Shown here piece after piece: positions 8,312 to 17,561 of a DNA stretch of 64,000 nt. A program made the position numbers and the translations under genes. The DNA comes from an uncultured cyanobacterium (GTDB lineage Bacteria; Cyanobacteriota; Cyanobacteriia; Thermostichales; Thermostichaceae): assembly GCA_937944885.1 (NCBI GenBank), contig CALFBB010000006.1:1-64000 (forward strand), read 5' to 3'. The notes below the pieces were generated by a model that had not been told where the DNA came from, did no database searches, and saw nothing but the letters and a program-made list of their open reading frames with translations. Within the stretch, counting starts at the first letter, position 1. Each line of letters begins with the position of its first letter.

Positions 8312-9787
8312 ATGTCCGATAACTTTCGCTGGATTGGAGATGGAGTTGCTGCCCTGGAGGCACAAGCTCGGCTTTGGATTGCCCAACGGTTGCAAGGGAT
8401 CCCTTACGATCCGCCTCCTGGGCCGGCTGCTAGACAAGTGCTGCACTGGATGGAGACGGATCTGCTGCCCCGCCTGCAACAAACCCCGCAGGAGCTGCAC
8501 AACCTCTTACATGGGCTGAATGGGGGCTATGTGCCTAGCGGTGCCTCAGGTGCACCCACACGGGGCCGGATGGAGGTTTTACCCACCGGGCGCAACTTCT
8601 ACTCGGTGGACATTCGTGGCATTCCCACCCCAACCGCTTGGCAGGTGGGATCCCTGGCCGCAGAGCGGGTGGTGGAGCGCTACGTGCAAGAACAGGGAGA
8701 GTATCCCTGCAGCTTGGGTCTTTCTGTATGGGGCACGGCCACCATGCGCACCGGTGGCGAGGACTGGGCGGAAGCCATGGCCCTGTTAGGGGTAAGGCCC
8801 CGCTGGGAGGGGGGACGGGTGGTGGATTTTGAAATTCTGCCCGTATCGGTGCTAGGGCGACCGCGGGTGGATGTCACGCTGCGTATTTCTGGCTTCTTTC
8901 GGGATGCATTTCCCAACTTGATTGCCCTGTTCGACCGGGCTGTGCAAGCCGTAGCCGAGCTGGAGGAAGCGGAAGCCGACAACCCTTTACGTGCCCATGT
9001 GAAGGCTGACTCCCAACACTGGCAACAGCAAGGGATCCCACCCCAACAAGCGGAGGAACGAGCCCGGCTGCGCATTTTTGGCTCCAAGCCAGGAGCTTAT
9101 GGAGCCGGGTTACAGGGGCTAATCGAAGGGCAAAACTGGGAAAGCGAAGCGGATCTGGCGCAAGCCTACTTGAACTGGAGTGGCTATGCCTACCGAGCCG
9201 AAGCGGAAGGGCAACCGGCCCCAGAGGCCCTGCGGCGGCAATTGGCCCAGCTGCAAATTGTGCTGCACAACCAAGACAACCGCGAACACGACCTGCTGGA
9301 TTCCGACGATTACTACCAGTTTCAGGGGGGAATGGTGGCGGCGGTACGCACCCTACAAGGTCGGGATCCCCAGATCTATTTCGGTGATCATGCCCGTCCC
9401 CAAAACCCGAAAATTCGCACCCTATCTGAAGAAATCGACCGGGTTTACCGCTCCCGCGTGATTAACCCCAAGTGGATTGCTGGCGTGATGCGCCACGGCT
9501 ACAAGGGAGCCTTTGAAATGGCGGCCACGCTGGACTATCTGTTTGCCTACGATGCCACCACCCATACCGTGCCGGACTTTATGTACATGGGTCTGGCCCA
9601 AGCCTACCTATTGGATCCTCAGGTGCAGGCTTTCTTACGGGCCCACAACCCCTGGGCATTGCGGGACATGAGCGAGCGGCTGCTGGAGGCCCATCAACGG
9701 GGCTATTGGCAAGAGGGGGCCTCTGATCTGTTGCCTCAGTTGGAAACCCTGATGCTGGAGGCGGAAGCTTGGTTGGAATCCCGCTGA
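8312..9787 (+). CDS. CobN/Mg-chelatase H-like protein, C-terminal part only
   Basis: The 491 residues match the C-terminal portion of CobN, the large subunit of cobaltochelatase (relative of ChlH/BchH), which inserts cobalt into hydrogenobyrinic acid diamide. Recognisable stretches are LNGGYVPSGASGAPTRG, LPTGRNFYSVD, WGTATMRTGGED, the closing HNQDNREHDLLDSDDYY and INPKWIAGVMRHGYKG. Full CobN is about 1,250 residues or more, so some 750 N-terminal residues are missing. The sequence upstream is occupied by an intact lipoprotein gene, so this is not a local frameshift. Either the N-terminal part is encoded elsewhere (a split subunit) or this is a preserved remnant; the intact reading frame over 1.5 kb argues for function. 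Confidence 0.8.
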   Translation: MSDNFRWIGDGVAALEAQARLWIAQRLQGIPYDPPPGPAARQVLHWMETDLLPRLQQTPQELHNLLHGLNGGYVPSGASGAPTRGRMEVLPTGRNFYSVDIRGIPTPTAWQVGSLAAERVVERYVQEQGEYPCSLGLSVWGTATMRTGGEDWAEAMALLGVRPRWEGGRVVDFEILPVSVLGRPRVDVTLRISGFFRDAFPNLIALFDRAVQAVAELEEAEADNPLRAHVKADSQHWQQQGIPPQQAEERARLRIFGSKPGAYGAGLQGLIEGQNWESEADLAQAYLNWSGYAYRAEAEGQPAPEALRRQLAQLQIVLHNQDNREHDLLDSDDYYQFQGGMVAAVRTLQGRDPQIYFGDHARPQNPKIRTLSEEIDRVYRSRVINPKWIAGVMRHGYKGAFEMAATLDYLFAYDATTHTVPDFMYMGLAQAYLLDPQVQAFLRAHNPWALRDMSERLLEAHQRGYWQEGASDLLPQLETLMLEAEAWLESR

Positions 9788-9864
9788 AGCGGATCCCTGG
9801 GCAACAAAAGTTAAGTTCTGCTAAGATTTTCTTATCTTAATCAGCCATCGAGGGATCCCACGCC

Positions 9865-10176
9865 ATGAGCAAAGCAGAGCTGTTGCAAGAGATCCTGGGG
9901 CCTTTGCTGGAGGACTACCGCTACTGGTTTGAGCGCTCCCGTCGGTTTTTGCAGGAGGAAAAACTGGATTTTATCAGCCCGCAAGAGCAGCAGTCGATTT
10001 TGGAACGAGTCCTGGCTGCCCAATCGGAACTGCAGGCGGCAGAAATCCTCTATCAGTTGTCCGATAATGAGGTTGGCATCGATCCTGGGCTGATGGCAAA
10101 ATGGCATCGTTTGCTCATGGAATGTGCTGAGCTTGGTCGTCGATTTCGCCAGATTCATCCCGCCTCCGACTCCTAA
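9865..10176 (+). CDS. DUF2605 family protein
   Basis: A 103-residue soluble helical protein resembling the cyanobacteria-specific DUF2605 family: LLEDYRYWFERS near the N-terminus, SPQEQQSILERV in the middle and KWHRLLMECAEL near the end. The function is unknown. Its stop codon overlaps the ATG of the next gene (TAATG), which implies translational coupling; DUF2605 and DUF2973 genes are, from memory, neighbours in other cyanobacteria. A short inverted repeat, TAAGAT/ATCTTA at 9822-9839, lies just upstream and may be part of the promoter. Confidence 0.7.
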   Translation: MSKAELLQEILGPLLEDYRYWFERSRRFLQEEKLDFISPQEQQSILERVLAAQSELQAAEILYQLSDNEVGIDPGLMAKWHRLLMECAELGRRFRQIHPASDS

Positions 10177-10439
10177 TGCTCCAGATCCTCTACCTCATCG
10201 CTTTTGCGGCCATTGCCTTTCTGGCCCTGCGTAACTTGATTTCCAACCTCATCACTCTGGGGATGGAAGAGCGCAAGGCATCTCCGCGTCGTTCTCGCAA
10301 GCGGGTACCTCACCCAGAACTGGTGGACGAGGATGGCAACCTCACGGAAGAGCCCCTATTGGTGATCCGCTCTGCCAATTTGGATGAAGCCCGCAGTCGC
10401 CTAGAAGATCTCTATTCCGGCTCTCCAGACGAAGAGTGA
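10176..10439 (+). CDS. DUF2973 family membrane protein
   Basis: An 87-residue protein with one N-terminal membrane segment (residues 2-22), a basic stretch (SPRRSRKR) and the conserved block HPELVDEDGNLTEEPLLVIR, typical of the cyanobacterial DUF2973 family. Its role is unknown. The start overlaps the stop of the DUF2605 gene by one base, so the two products are likely made together. Confidence 0.72.
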   Translation: MLQILYLIAFAAIAFLALRNLISNLITLGMEERKASPRRSRKRVPHPELVDEDGNLTEEPLLVIRSANLDEARSRLEDLYSGSPDEE

Positions 10440-10517
10440 GCTTGTTTCTCGAGTCTTCATTGCTAACAGGCCGCCGCTAGCTGCGGCAAGCTGGAATTGT
10501 CATGCAGGTGAGCCGAA

Positions 10518-10928
10518 ATGGGATCCGAGTTTAATGTGGAGGCTGTATTGGAGGCAGTACTCAGCAAGCTGCGGGTTCTAGCAGAAACTGGGCAAACCTT
10601 TGGCCAGCCGATCACCCTTGGCGAAACAATTATTGTGCCTTATATGTCTTTGCACTTTGGCTTGGGCGGTGGTGGTGGCAACTTTGGCAAAACCGCTGCC
10701 GGCTTTCGGGGCAATGGCGGGGATCCGGCCAGCCTGTTTGGGGGTGCTGGTGGCGGGGTGCGCATCGAGCCGGTCGGCTTTTTGGTGATTCGAGGGGATC
10801 GAGTAGAGCTGCTGACCACTACACAAAAGCCCAGCCAGTGGAACCAACTGAGCGAAACCCTTCTCCCCCTGCTGCAGCAGTGGTTACAAAGCCGAGTTGA
10901 GATCCCACAGGGATCAGAACAGGACTAG
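10518..10928 (+). CDS. GerW/YtfJ-family protein
   Basis: A 136-residue protein of the GerW (YtfJ) family, named for spore germination in Bacillus but present in non-sporulating bacteria including cyanobacteria. The GETIIVPYMSLHFGLGGGGG block, a second Gly-rich stretch (GGAGGGVRIEPVGFLVI) and the strand that follows are family hallmarks. The function outside sporulation is unknown. It precedes dxr but is separated from it by a 219-base structured leader, so it is probably a different transcription unit. Confidence 0.75.
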   Translation: MGSEFNVEAVLEAVLSKLRVLAETGQTFGQPITLGETIIVPYMSLHFGLGGGGGNFGKTAAGFRGNGGDPASLFGGAGGGVRIEPVGFLVIRGDRVELLTTTQKPSQWNQLSETLLPLLQQWLQSRVEIPQGSEQD

Positions 10929-10988
10929 GGGATCCTTTTGCCGATCAATGGACCACGCTCAGGCTTGGGTGGGATCCCGGAGCAGCCC

Positions 10989-11127
10989 TGCAGCTTTTTC
11001 TTCGACTTTGTAGAGGTTCGAGGCAACCCAAATCCCCCTTAGGCAGGAGCCTAGCCTGTGCGAACCGGATCAGGTACCGCCGGAAAAAGCTGTAAGGTGA
11101 AAGGGAGCAGCATCTTCACCTTTTCTT
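10989..11127 (+). ncRNA. Structured leader with terminator-like hairpin upstream of dxr
   Basis: CAGCTTTTTC at 10991-11000 pairs perfectly with GAAAAAGCTG at 11083-11092; wobble and flanking pairs extend the stem to about 10989-11001/11082-11094. Inside it GGTTCG (11015-11020) pairs with CGAACC (11061-11066), AGGC (11021-11024) with GCCT (11054-11057), and TAGGC-AGGA-GCCTA forms a hairpin at 11040-11053. Immediately after comes a second hairpin, AAGGTGAA (11094-11101) with TTCACCTT (11115-11122), followed by TTCTT. The dxr ATG is 25 bases further on. A domain nested in a long-range stem followed by a terminator-like hairpin is the architecture of a riboswitch or attenuator. No known class was recognised. 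Confidence 0.5.
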
Positions 11128-11147
11128 GAGGCGCAAAGGGATTTCTC

Positions 11148-12326
11148 ATGCAAGCCATCACCTTGCTCGGCTCCACCGGTTCCATCGGCACCCAAACCTT
11201 GGATTTGGTCGCCCAGTACCCTGATCGCTTTCGGGTGGTTGGTTTAACCAGCCACACCAACGTCACCCTGCTGGCGGAGCAGGTGCGACAATTTCGACCT
11301 GAGATTGTCGGCATTAGCCGCGCAGAACTGCTGCCGGAACTGCGCTCGCTGCTGAGCGGGATCCGGCCCCTACCCGAGTTGGTGGCGGGATCCGAGGGGC
11401 TATGCCAAGTGGCAGCTCATCCGCAAGCCGAGCGGGTGGTAACGGGGATTGTGGGGTGTGCCGGCTTGCTACCTACGCTGGCAGCCATTCGGGCCGGTAA
11501 AGATATTGCCTTGGCCAACAAAGAGACCCTGGTGGCTGGTGGGCCGGTGGTCTTGCCTCTGGTGCAGCAGTATGGTGTCAAACTGATCCCGGTGGATTCT
11601 GAACATTCCGCCATCTTTCAGTGTTTGCAGGGGGTGCCGGAAGGAGCACTGCACAGAATCATCCTCACCGCCTCAGGGGGGGCCTTCCGGGATTGGCCGG
11701 CAGAACAGCTGGATCAAGTGACCTTGGCGGATGCCTTGAAACACCCCAACTGGGTAATGGGCCGCAAAATCACCATTGACTCTGCCACCCTAATGAATAA
11801 AGGCCTGGAGGTGATCGAGGCCCATTGGCTGTTTGGTTTGGATTACGACCACATCGACATCCTCATTCATCCCCAGAGCATTGTTCACTCCCTCATCGAG
11901 CTGGCAGACACTTCCGTCCTGGCGCAATTGGGCTGGCCAGATATGCATCTGCCCCTCCTCTACGGTCTCAGTTGGCCGGAACGCCTAGCCACCCCCTGGG
12001 ATCCCCTCGATTTGGTCAAGTTGGGATCCCTGACCTTTAAGGCCCCCGACCACCGCAAGTACCCCTGCATGCAGTTGGCCTATGCTGCCGGGCGGGTGGG
12101 AGGAACCCTGCCGGCAGTTCTCAACGCTGCCAACGAAGCTGTTGTGGCCCTGTTTTTGGAAGAGCAGATCCGCTTTTTGGATATTCCCCGGCTGCTGGAG
12201 CAAGTGTGCGAGCGGCATCAACCCATCGCGGATCCCAGCCTGGAGGACATTTTGCAGGCAGATACCTGGGCGCGCCAAGAAGTCCAGCAGCTGGTGCAGC
12301 AGGCGCCGGCACAGGTTTTGGTTTAG
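11148..12326 (+). CDS. dxr: 1-deoxy-D-xylulose 5-phosphate reductoisomerase
   Basis: Cytosolic NADPH- and metal-dependent enzyme that rearranges and reduces DXP to 2-C-methyl-D-erythritol 4-phosphate, the committed step of the MEP isoprenoid pathway feeding carotenoids, phytol and quinones. The 392 residues give the normal length. Visible motifs are the NADPH-binding start [18 protein letters not shown], the metal/substrate block [12 protein letters not shown], the GGAFRDWP flexible loop, and [27 protein letters not shown]. The ATG at 11148 follows AAAGGGA. A structured leader lies upstream (listed separately). An ABC ATPase gene follows 29 bases downstream. Confidence 0.96.
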   Translation: MQAITLLGSTGSIGTQTLDLVAQYPDRFRVVGLTSHTNVTLLAEQVRQFRPEIVGISRAELLPELRSLLSGIRPLPELVAGSEGLCQVAAHPQAERVVTGIVGCAGLLPTLAAIRAGKDIALANKETLVAGGPVVLPLVQQYGVKLIPVDSEHSAIFQCLQGVPEGALHRIILTASGGAFRDWPAEQLDQVTLADALKHPNWVMGRKITIDSATLMNKGLEVIEAHWLFGLDYDHIDILIHPQSIVHSLIELADTSVLAQLGWPDMHLPLLYGLSWPERLATPWDPLDLVKLGSLTFKAPDHRKYPCMQLAYAAGRVGGTLPAVLNAANEAVVALFLEEQIRFLDIPRLLEQVCERHQPIADPSLEDILQADTWARQEVQQLVQQAPAQVLV

Positions 12327-12355
12327 CTTGGTTTGGTGGTTCTCTTCCCCCACCG

Positions 12356-13357
12356 ATGTTGCTTGCTCATGACTTGCACAAAACCTATGCCAACGTGGCA
12401 GTGGTACGCGGCGTGGAACTCACCCTAGAGACCGGTGAAGTGCTGGGCCTGCTAGGACCCAATGGAGCAGGCAAAAGTACCACCGTCGGCATGCTCTACG
12501 GCATGGTGATACCCACACGCGGATTTGTGTGCCTGGATCACCTCGATATCCATACCCAGGGATCCCTAGCTCGTCGCCAAATCGGCGTGGTTACTCAAGA
12601 GGACAACTTGGATCCCGACTTGAATGTTTACGAGAATCTGATTTGCTTTGCCCGCCATTACCGCTTAGTGGGTCGTGAGGCCAAGCACCGGGCGGCAGAA
12701 GTACTGGAACAGGTGAACTTGCTGGGGCGAGAAAAAGCCAAGGTGGAGGAGCTTTCCGGTGGTCTGAAGCGGCGGCTGGTGCTGGCACGGGCATTGTTGA
12801 ACAACCCAAAAATGGTCTTTTTAGATGAACCCACCACCGGTTTGGATCCCGATGCCCGCCAAGATTTTTGGAAACTAGTGACCCAACTGAGGCAGGCGGG
12901 TCGAGGGGTGTTGCTCACCACCCATTACATGGAGGAAGCCGAACGCCTCTGTGACCGGCTGTTGTTGATGCAACAGGGGCAAATTGTGGATCAAGGCACC
13001 CCAGCAGCCTTGATCGAACGGGTGGTGGGGCGAGAGGTTTTGGAGGTGGAGGGGATCCCTAGGGAACGGGTAGAAACCCTGGCCGAGCGAGGGGGGGTAT
13101 GGTGGCGACCTTTTAGCAGCGGCTTTCTGATGGTTTTGCCCGCTGTGGATCCGCAGTCTTTTTTTCATCGGGTTGAAGATGAGCAACCCAGCCGGCTGTT
13201 GCGTCGCAAAGCCAATCTAGAGGATGTTTTCTTGCGCCTAACCGGGGAAGAACTCCATTCTGCTCAGGCGACCCCCCCTAGCCGCGAATCTGGATACGGG
13301 ATCCCTGGGGGGAGGGCTGCACCTCGATGCGGTGGGGAAAGGCATCCTGCAGACTAG
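12356..13357 (+). CDS. ABC transporter ATP-binding protein (NodI/DrrA-like)
   Basis: A 333-residue ATPase subunit of an exporter-type ABC system. Walker A is GPNGAGKST, the Q-loop VTQEDNLDP, the signature LSGG followed by LKRRLVLARAL, and Walker B MVFLDEPTTGLDPDAR; the switch His is in LLTTHYMEEAERLCDRL. The C-terminal accessory region of the NodI/DrrA type follows. The frame is open from 12206, but the ATG at 12356 begins the ABC domain properly. No permease is adjacent; an ABC-2 permease at 38638-39426 lacks an ATPase and is one possible partner. The last 80 bases overlap the 3' end of the convergent sbcC gene. Confidence 0.9.
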   Translation: MLLAHDLHKTYANVAVVRGVELTLETGEVLGLLGPNGAGKSTTVGMLYGMVIPTRGFVCLDHLDIHTQGSLARRQIGVVTQEDNLDPDLNVYENLICFARHYRLVGREAKHRAAEVLEQVNLLGREKAKVEELSGGLKRRLVLARALLNNPKMVFLDEPTTGLDPDARQDFWKLVTQLRQAGRGVLLTTHYMEEAERLCDRLLLMQQGQIVDQGTPAALIERVVGREVLEVEGIPRERVETLAERGGVWWRPFSSGFLMVLPAVDPQSFFHRVEDEQPSRLLRRKANLEDVFLRLTGEELHSAQATPPSRESGYGIPGGRAAPRCGGERHPAD

Positions 13358-16300
13358 GGATATGGGTGATCACCAGAATGCAGGCAAACTCGGGAGCCAC
13401 AGCATTGATGGCAGCCAGCAGTTGCGCCCGTCCGGTTGCATCTTGGGAGCCAAACCCCTCATCAATGATCAGCGTCTGCAAATCGGACCCGGAACGCTGG
13501 GTAAGCAGGCGAGAGAGGGCCAAACGAATGGCAAAGTTGATGCGGAAGGCCTCTCCCCCGGAGTAGGTTTCATAGGGGCGGGTACCGTGGGGATCGGCAA
13601 TCAGAATATCGAGGGTATCGATGAGCTTGCCGGAGCGACGCCCCGACCGTTGGGTAACAAATTGCAGGTGGAGGCGGTGCTGGGTGAGCCGGGCCAGGAT
13701 TTGATTGGCCTGGGCTTCCAGTTCGGGCAACACATTTTCGATGATCAAAGCGGGGATACCGTTGCGCCCGTAGGCAACAGCCAGCTCTTGATAGATCTGT
13801 TGCTGGCGGCGGGTCTGCTGCAGTTGCTGCTCAATCTCCGCTCGCTCTTTTGCCTGCTCGGCCACCTGCTGCAACCGTTGTTGGGTGGCCCCCAGTTGTG
13901 ACAGCAGCTGGTCTAGTTGTCGGCGGCGCTCCTGAATGGCTTGGCGGAGACTTTGCAAGTGAGCTTCGGAAACACCGGAATGCTCTGCCAGCTGTTGATG
14001 GATATCCTCCAGTTCTCGAGTGACTTGGGTAAAATGTTGCCGGCTTTCCTGCAGCCGTTGTGATAGGGCTTGGCTGCGGGCTTCCGCTGCCGGCAGCTCT
14101 TGATAGGCCAGTTGCAAAGCTTGGAGACGCGCCGGCCACACTTGCGATGCGGTCAATTCTGCCTTGAGACGCTGATGCAGCTCCCCGTCATAGCCCAGAT
14201 GGTTCAGGGCTTCCTCAATCTGGGCCAACCGTTCGGCAACAGCTGAAGGAGGGGATCCCCGCTGTTGCAAGGTTTCCAGTTGCGCCTGTAGAGAGTGAAT
14301 CTGTTCGCTGAGGCGGGGATAACGCTCCTGGGCTTTGCGTAGCTCATGGGCACGACCCACGGCCCAGCGCCAGCGCTCCACTTCTGCCCGTTGCAGAGCA
14401 TGTTCACGGTCATCATAGCCCAACTGTTGCAGCGCTTGTTCGATGGTTTGCAAGTGTTGCCGGGCAGTTTCGGCGTAGGACTGCTCAGCCAGGATTTGTT
14501 CCAATTTAGCCAGCTCCGCCTGCCAAGCCGCCATTTGTTGCCGGCGCTCCTGTTCCACCTGCCATTGTTGTTGCAAGCGTCCTTGAGCTTGCAGGCACTC
14601 ATCTGCGCTTGCCAGCTCCTGGCTAAGACGGCGATACTCCTCCCGTAGCAGTTCAATTTCTCGGTCGGCTACCGCCAGTTGCTCGCGGATAACAAACAGC
14701 TCTGCAGCAATGTCTTCCTGGCGCTGCCGGTGTTTTTTCAGCACTAGATCCCGTAATCGGGGGCTGAGGGGGCGTGTACACAGAGGACAGATGGAGAGAG
14801 AAGACTCTGCGCTTTGCTCCGAGGCAGAGGCAAGGGCCAATTCAGAGGCCAGTAAGGACTCTGTCCCGCTGTCGCGTTCGCGGAGCGATGCAGAGCAATG
14901 CGGAGCATCAACGACATCGGCAGCCTTGTCTGGGTTCTCTTCCCCAACAGCACCAACCACCGCCAAACGATGGGCAGCCTGATCCTGCTCCAGCACCAGA
15001 GAACCTTCTAGCAGCAGGCATTGCTCTTCCTCCTGTTGCCACTGCTGTTGTAAAACCCGTTGGCGTTCCTGGAGCTGTTGCACAAACAGTCGCCGTTCTT
15101 GCCCTTTTTCCAAAACTCTCTGCTGATAGAGCCGCTGCCGTTCCAGGTGGGCCAGTTTTGCTTCTCCAGCAGCAATGGCCTGTTGTAGGTGCTGTTGTCG
15201 TTGGGCTTGGGTTTGTTGCACCTGCAGCTGTTGTCTCAGCAGTTGGGCGCGCGCCTCTAGACGTTCCTGTTCGTGGCGGATCTGCTCCTGGTACTGTCGT
15301 TGTTGCTCCTGCAAAGTGGCCGCCTGTTGCTGCTGCCGGTTGAGGACCTGGAGCCGTTCTTGAGCAGCGTGGTGGTTGTGCAGGGCAGTTTCAATGCGCT
15401 CTTGTTCTGCCAGCAGTTGGGCGTCTGCCTGGGCTTGCGCTTGTCGGGTGGCCAGCTCCTGTTGCAGATGCTGCAGGTGCCGCAGGTGTTGCTGTTGTTC
15501 CTCTGCCAATTGGGTCTGTAGCCGCTGCCATTCTTGCCGCAGTTGCCGCTGCTGCTCAAAGAGCTGGTTGAGATGCCGGTCTTGGGCCATCAAGATTTGG
15601 TAGCGCTCGTAGCCTGCCAGAATCGCCTCCCTCTGGGTCAGAAGGCTCTCCAGTTCCAGCACCTGTTGCCGCTGAGTGCGCCACTGGTACTCCGTGTCTT
15701 GCAGGGTAGCAGCCAGCTTGTGCAGGTGTTGGGTGAGGTGCTGATGGCGATCCTGTAAGGCCTGGCGGGTTTTACAGTGCTGTTCTAGGATTTGCAGCTG
15801 CTGCTGTTGCAGGGTTTGTTGCTCTTGCAGGTGAGCGTGTTGCTGTTGCAAACGGGCCAGTTCTGCTTGGATTTGCTCGGCTTGCACTTGCTGTTGGTCC
15901 AGTTTTTGCAGCTGGTCTTGCAGTAGATCAGCTCTCAGCTTGGCTGCGCGCAGCTGTTCGCGACAACGCTCCGCCAGAAAATCGTACTGCCCCAGCTTCA
16001 GCATCTCTGCCAAAATTTGCTTGCGTTCACCGGGGCGTTTCAGGGTAAAGGCATCCGCTTGACCTTGGCGTAGGTAGGCAGAATGGATAAAGGTGTCGTA
16101 GTCAAGGCTAAGCTGACTTTGGATGGCTTGCTGGGTAGCTCGCATGCCGCGGCGAGTAAGGGTACGCCATTGGGGTTTACCTGCTGTTTCCCCCGCTTGA
16201 ATTTGCCACTCTAGGGATCCCTGCCCGCAAAGATGGCGGCTGCGGACAATGCGGTAGGTTTGTCCCCGGGAAAGATAAATCACCTCTACCTGAGTTTCGC

Positions 16301-16496
16301 TGGCCCCTTTGCGAATTAAATCACTGTCGTTGCTGGCTCGACTTTGCCCCCAAATCCCCCAGGTTAGAGCATCGAGAAGGGCCGATTTTCCCGCCCCATT
16401 GGGGCCACAAATGCAGGCGGCATGGATCCCGCTCAAATCCAACACCGCTTGTGAGTAGCAGAGAAAATCCTGCAGGGTAAGGCGAACCGGAATCAC
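13278..16496 (-). CDS. sbcC: SbcC/Rad50-like exonuclease ATPase subunit
   Basis: A 1,072-residue SMC-like ATPase that, with nuclease SbcD, opens hairpins and processes DNA ends. Walker A GPNGAGKS is at 31-38. Two long glutamine-rich coiled-coil arms flank a zinc hook, CPLC with Cys570 and Cys573. The C-terminal lobe carries the signature YSGGEAFRINFAIRLALS and Walker B TLIIDEGFGSQD. The segment just before the hook (about residues 528-545) includes a small dispersed repeat that encodes an unusual serine/acid-rich insert. No sbcD is adjacent. The 3' end overlaps the convergent ABC ATPase gene by 80 bases. Confidence 0.92.
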   Translation of the reverse strand: MIPVRLTLQDFLCYSQAVLDLSGIHAACICGPNGAGKSALLDALTWGIWGQSRASNDSDLIRKGASETQVEVIYLSRGQTYRIVRSRHLCGQGSLEWQIQAGETAGKPQWRTLTRRGMRATQQAIQSQLSLDYDTFIHSAYLRQGQADAFTLKRPGERKQILAEMLKLGQYDFLAERCREQLRAAKLRADLLQDQLQKLDQQQVQAEQIQAELARLQQQHAHLQEQQTLQQQQLQILEQHCKTRQALQDRHQHLTQHLHKLAATLQDTEYQWRTQRQQVLELESLLTQREAILAGYERYQILMAQDRHLNQLFEQQRQLRQEWQRLQTQLAEEQQQHLRHLQHLQQELATRQAQAQADAQLLAEQERIETALHNHHAAQERLQVLNRQQQQAATLQEQQRQYQEQIRHEQERLEARAQLLRQQLQVQQTQAQRQQHLQQAIAAGEAKLAHLERQRLYQQRVLEKGQERRLFVQQLQERQRVLQQQWQQEEEQCLLLEGSLVLEQDQAAHRLAVVGAVGEENPDKAADVVDAPHCSASLRERDSGTESLLASELALASASEQSAESSLSICPLCTRPLSPRLRDLVLKKHRQRQEDIAAELFVIREQLAVADREIELLREEYRRLSQELASADECLQAQGRLQQQWQVEQERRQQMAAWQAELAKLEQILAEQSYAETARQHLQTIEQALQQLGYDDREHALQRAEVERWRWAVGRAHELRKAQERYPRLSEQIHSLQAQLETLQQRGSPPSAVAERLAQIEEALNHLGYDGELHQRLKAELTASQVWPARLQALQLAYQELPAAEARSQALSQRLQESRQHFTQVTRELEDIHQQLAEHSGVSEAHLQSLRQAIQERRRQLDQLLSQLGATQQRLQQVAEQAKERAEIEQQLQQTRRQQQIYQELAVAYGRNGIPALIIENVLPELEAQANQILARLTQHRLHLQFVTQRSGRRSGKLIDTLDILIADPHGTRPYETYSGGEAFRINFAIRLALSRLLTQRSGSDLQTLIIDEGFGSQDATGRAQLLAAINAVAPEFACILVITHIPSLQDAFPHRIEVQPSPQGSRIQIRG

Positions 16497-16623
16497 CGAA
16501 GACTCCAGAAGACTCCAAAGGACTCTAAAACTCTAAAAACAGCAACACAAGCACCTTCAAAAAATGGGTTTGATCCCTATTGATCCATCAGGTTAGTCCA
16601 TCAAGATCAACCCTATTCTGCAA

Positions 16624-17496
16624 CTACTGCAAGCCAATAAAAGACCGAAACAATGGGATCCACTCCGCCTGAGCTGACAGCAGAGTGGGGTAGGTCAAGC
16701 GGCCATAGTCTTGACCGGAGCTCAAGGGCCGACCAGGATCCGGATCCCCGGGGCCAAGCGGTTCCCAAATGGCACCCGCCCCTTGAACAATTACCCATAC
16801 CGCCGCCACATCCCAGATCTTGGGGGAGCGCTCTACCGCCCCCAGAAGGGTGCCACAGGCCACCGACAGCATGTTGTAGGCAGCTCCCCCTAGCATGCGG
16901 GCTTTGCAGGGAAATTGAGGACTGATCCAATGGCTGCTGCGGGAGCAAAAGTTAAACAACTGATTGGGACCCGGAGGAGCTGTGCTAGGGCTAATCTGCC
17001 TTGGGCAAGCCGGATCGCGGTCATGACGGGTGAGAAAGGCTGCTGCCGGTGGATCCCCCGGAAAATGGGGACAATACCCGTAGAAGGTTTGCCGGATCGG
17101 AGGCAGATGCACACAGCCAAACACCGGTAAGCCGTGATGGAATAGGGCCAGGGAACTGCCCCAAATCGGGATCCCGCGGGCAAAATTGGTGGTTCCATCC
17201 AGCGGATCCACCACCCAACACCATTCCTTCTCCGGGAAAATATGGTTGGATTCCTCGCTCAGGTAACCGTGCTCAGGAAAAGCCGCCGCAATTGCCTCTT
17301 GAAAAGCTTGGTCCGCCCATTCATCTGAGGCAGTTACTAAGCTGCCATCGGCTTTTTCACTGGGCTGAGCCTGACCAAAATCCGCCAATAGCCGGGATCC
17401 AACAGTGGCCGTAATCTGCAGAGCAAACTCAGTAGCCTCTAGCCAAAAGGAAGATAGAGGCAGGGGATAAGTTGTAGAAGGAGAAGAAGCATTCAT
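16624..17496 (-). CDS. Inositol monophosphatase family protein
   Basis: A 290-residue Mg-dependent, Li-sensitive-type phosphatase of the IMPase fold. Metal-binding motifs are visible: Glu in GYLSEES, WVVDPLDGTTNFARG in the middle, and KIWDVAA near the C-terminus. Substrates in this family include inositol phosphates, histidinol phosphate, fructose bisphosphate and PAP; the sequence does not decide among them. The protein is probably cytosolic. It lies downstream of the sbcC start on the same strand, separated by 127 bases containing degenerate GACTC-type repeats (about 16495-16540). Confidence 0.88.
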   Translation of the reverse strand: MNASSPSTTYPLPLSSFWLEATEFALQITATVGSRLLADFGQAQPSEKADGSLVTASDEWADQAFQEAIAAAFPEHGYLSEESNHIFPEKEWCWVVDPLDGTTNFARGIPIWGSSLALFHHGLPVFGCVHLPPIRQTFYGYCPHFPGDPPAAAFLTRHDRDPACPRQISPSTAPPGPNQLFNFCSRSSHWISPQFPCKARMLGGAAYNMLSVACGTLLGAVERSPKIWDVAAVWVIVQGAGAIWEPLGPGDPDPGRPLSSGQDYGRLTYPTLLSAQAEWIPLFRSFIGLQ

Positions 17497-17561
17497 GACC
17501 TAATCCTAGCGGGATCCCTGCACAGGTGCCGACAAAGCCGCAGGAGCATTCCGGCCTCGAG

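Noticed and set aside
11014-11090. Possible TPP riboswitch on the minus strand (ACCTGATCCGG)
   Set aside because: The CTGAGA part of the TPP aptamer is absent, and there is no minus-strand gene it could serve.
11058-11113. SRP (4.5S) RNA-like words GCGAACCGGATCAGG and GGGAGCAGC
   Set aside because: The words are similar to the SRP RNA apical domain but are interrupted by extra bases, the GGAA loop is not flanked correctly, and the segment folds better as the dxr leader described above.
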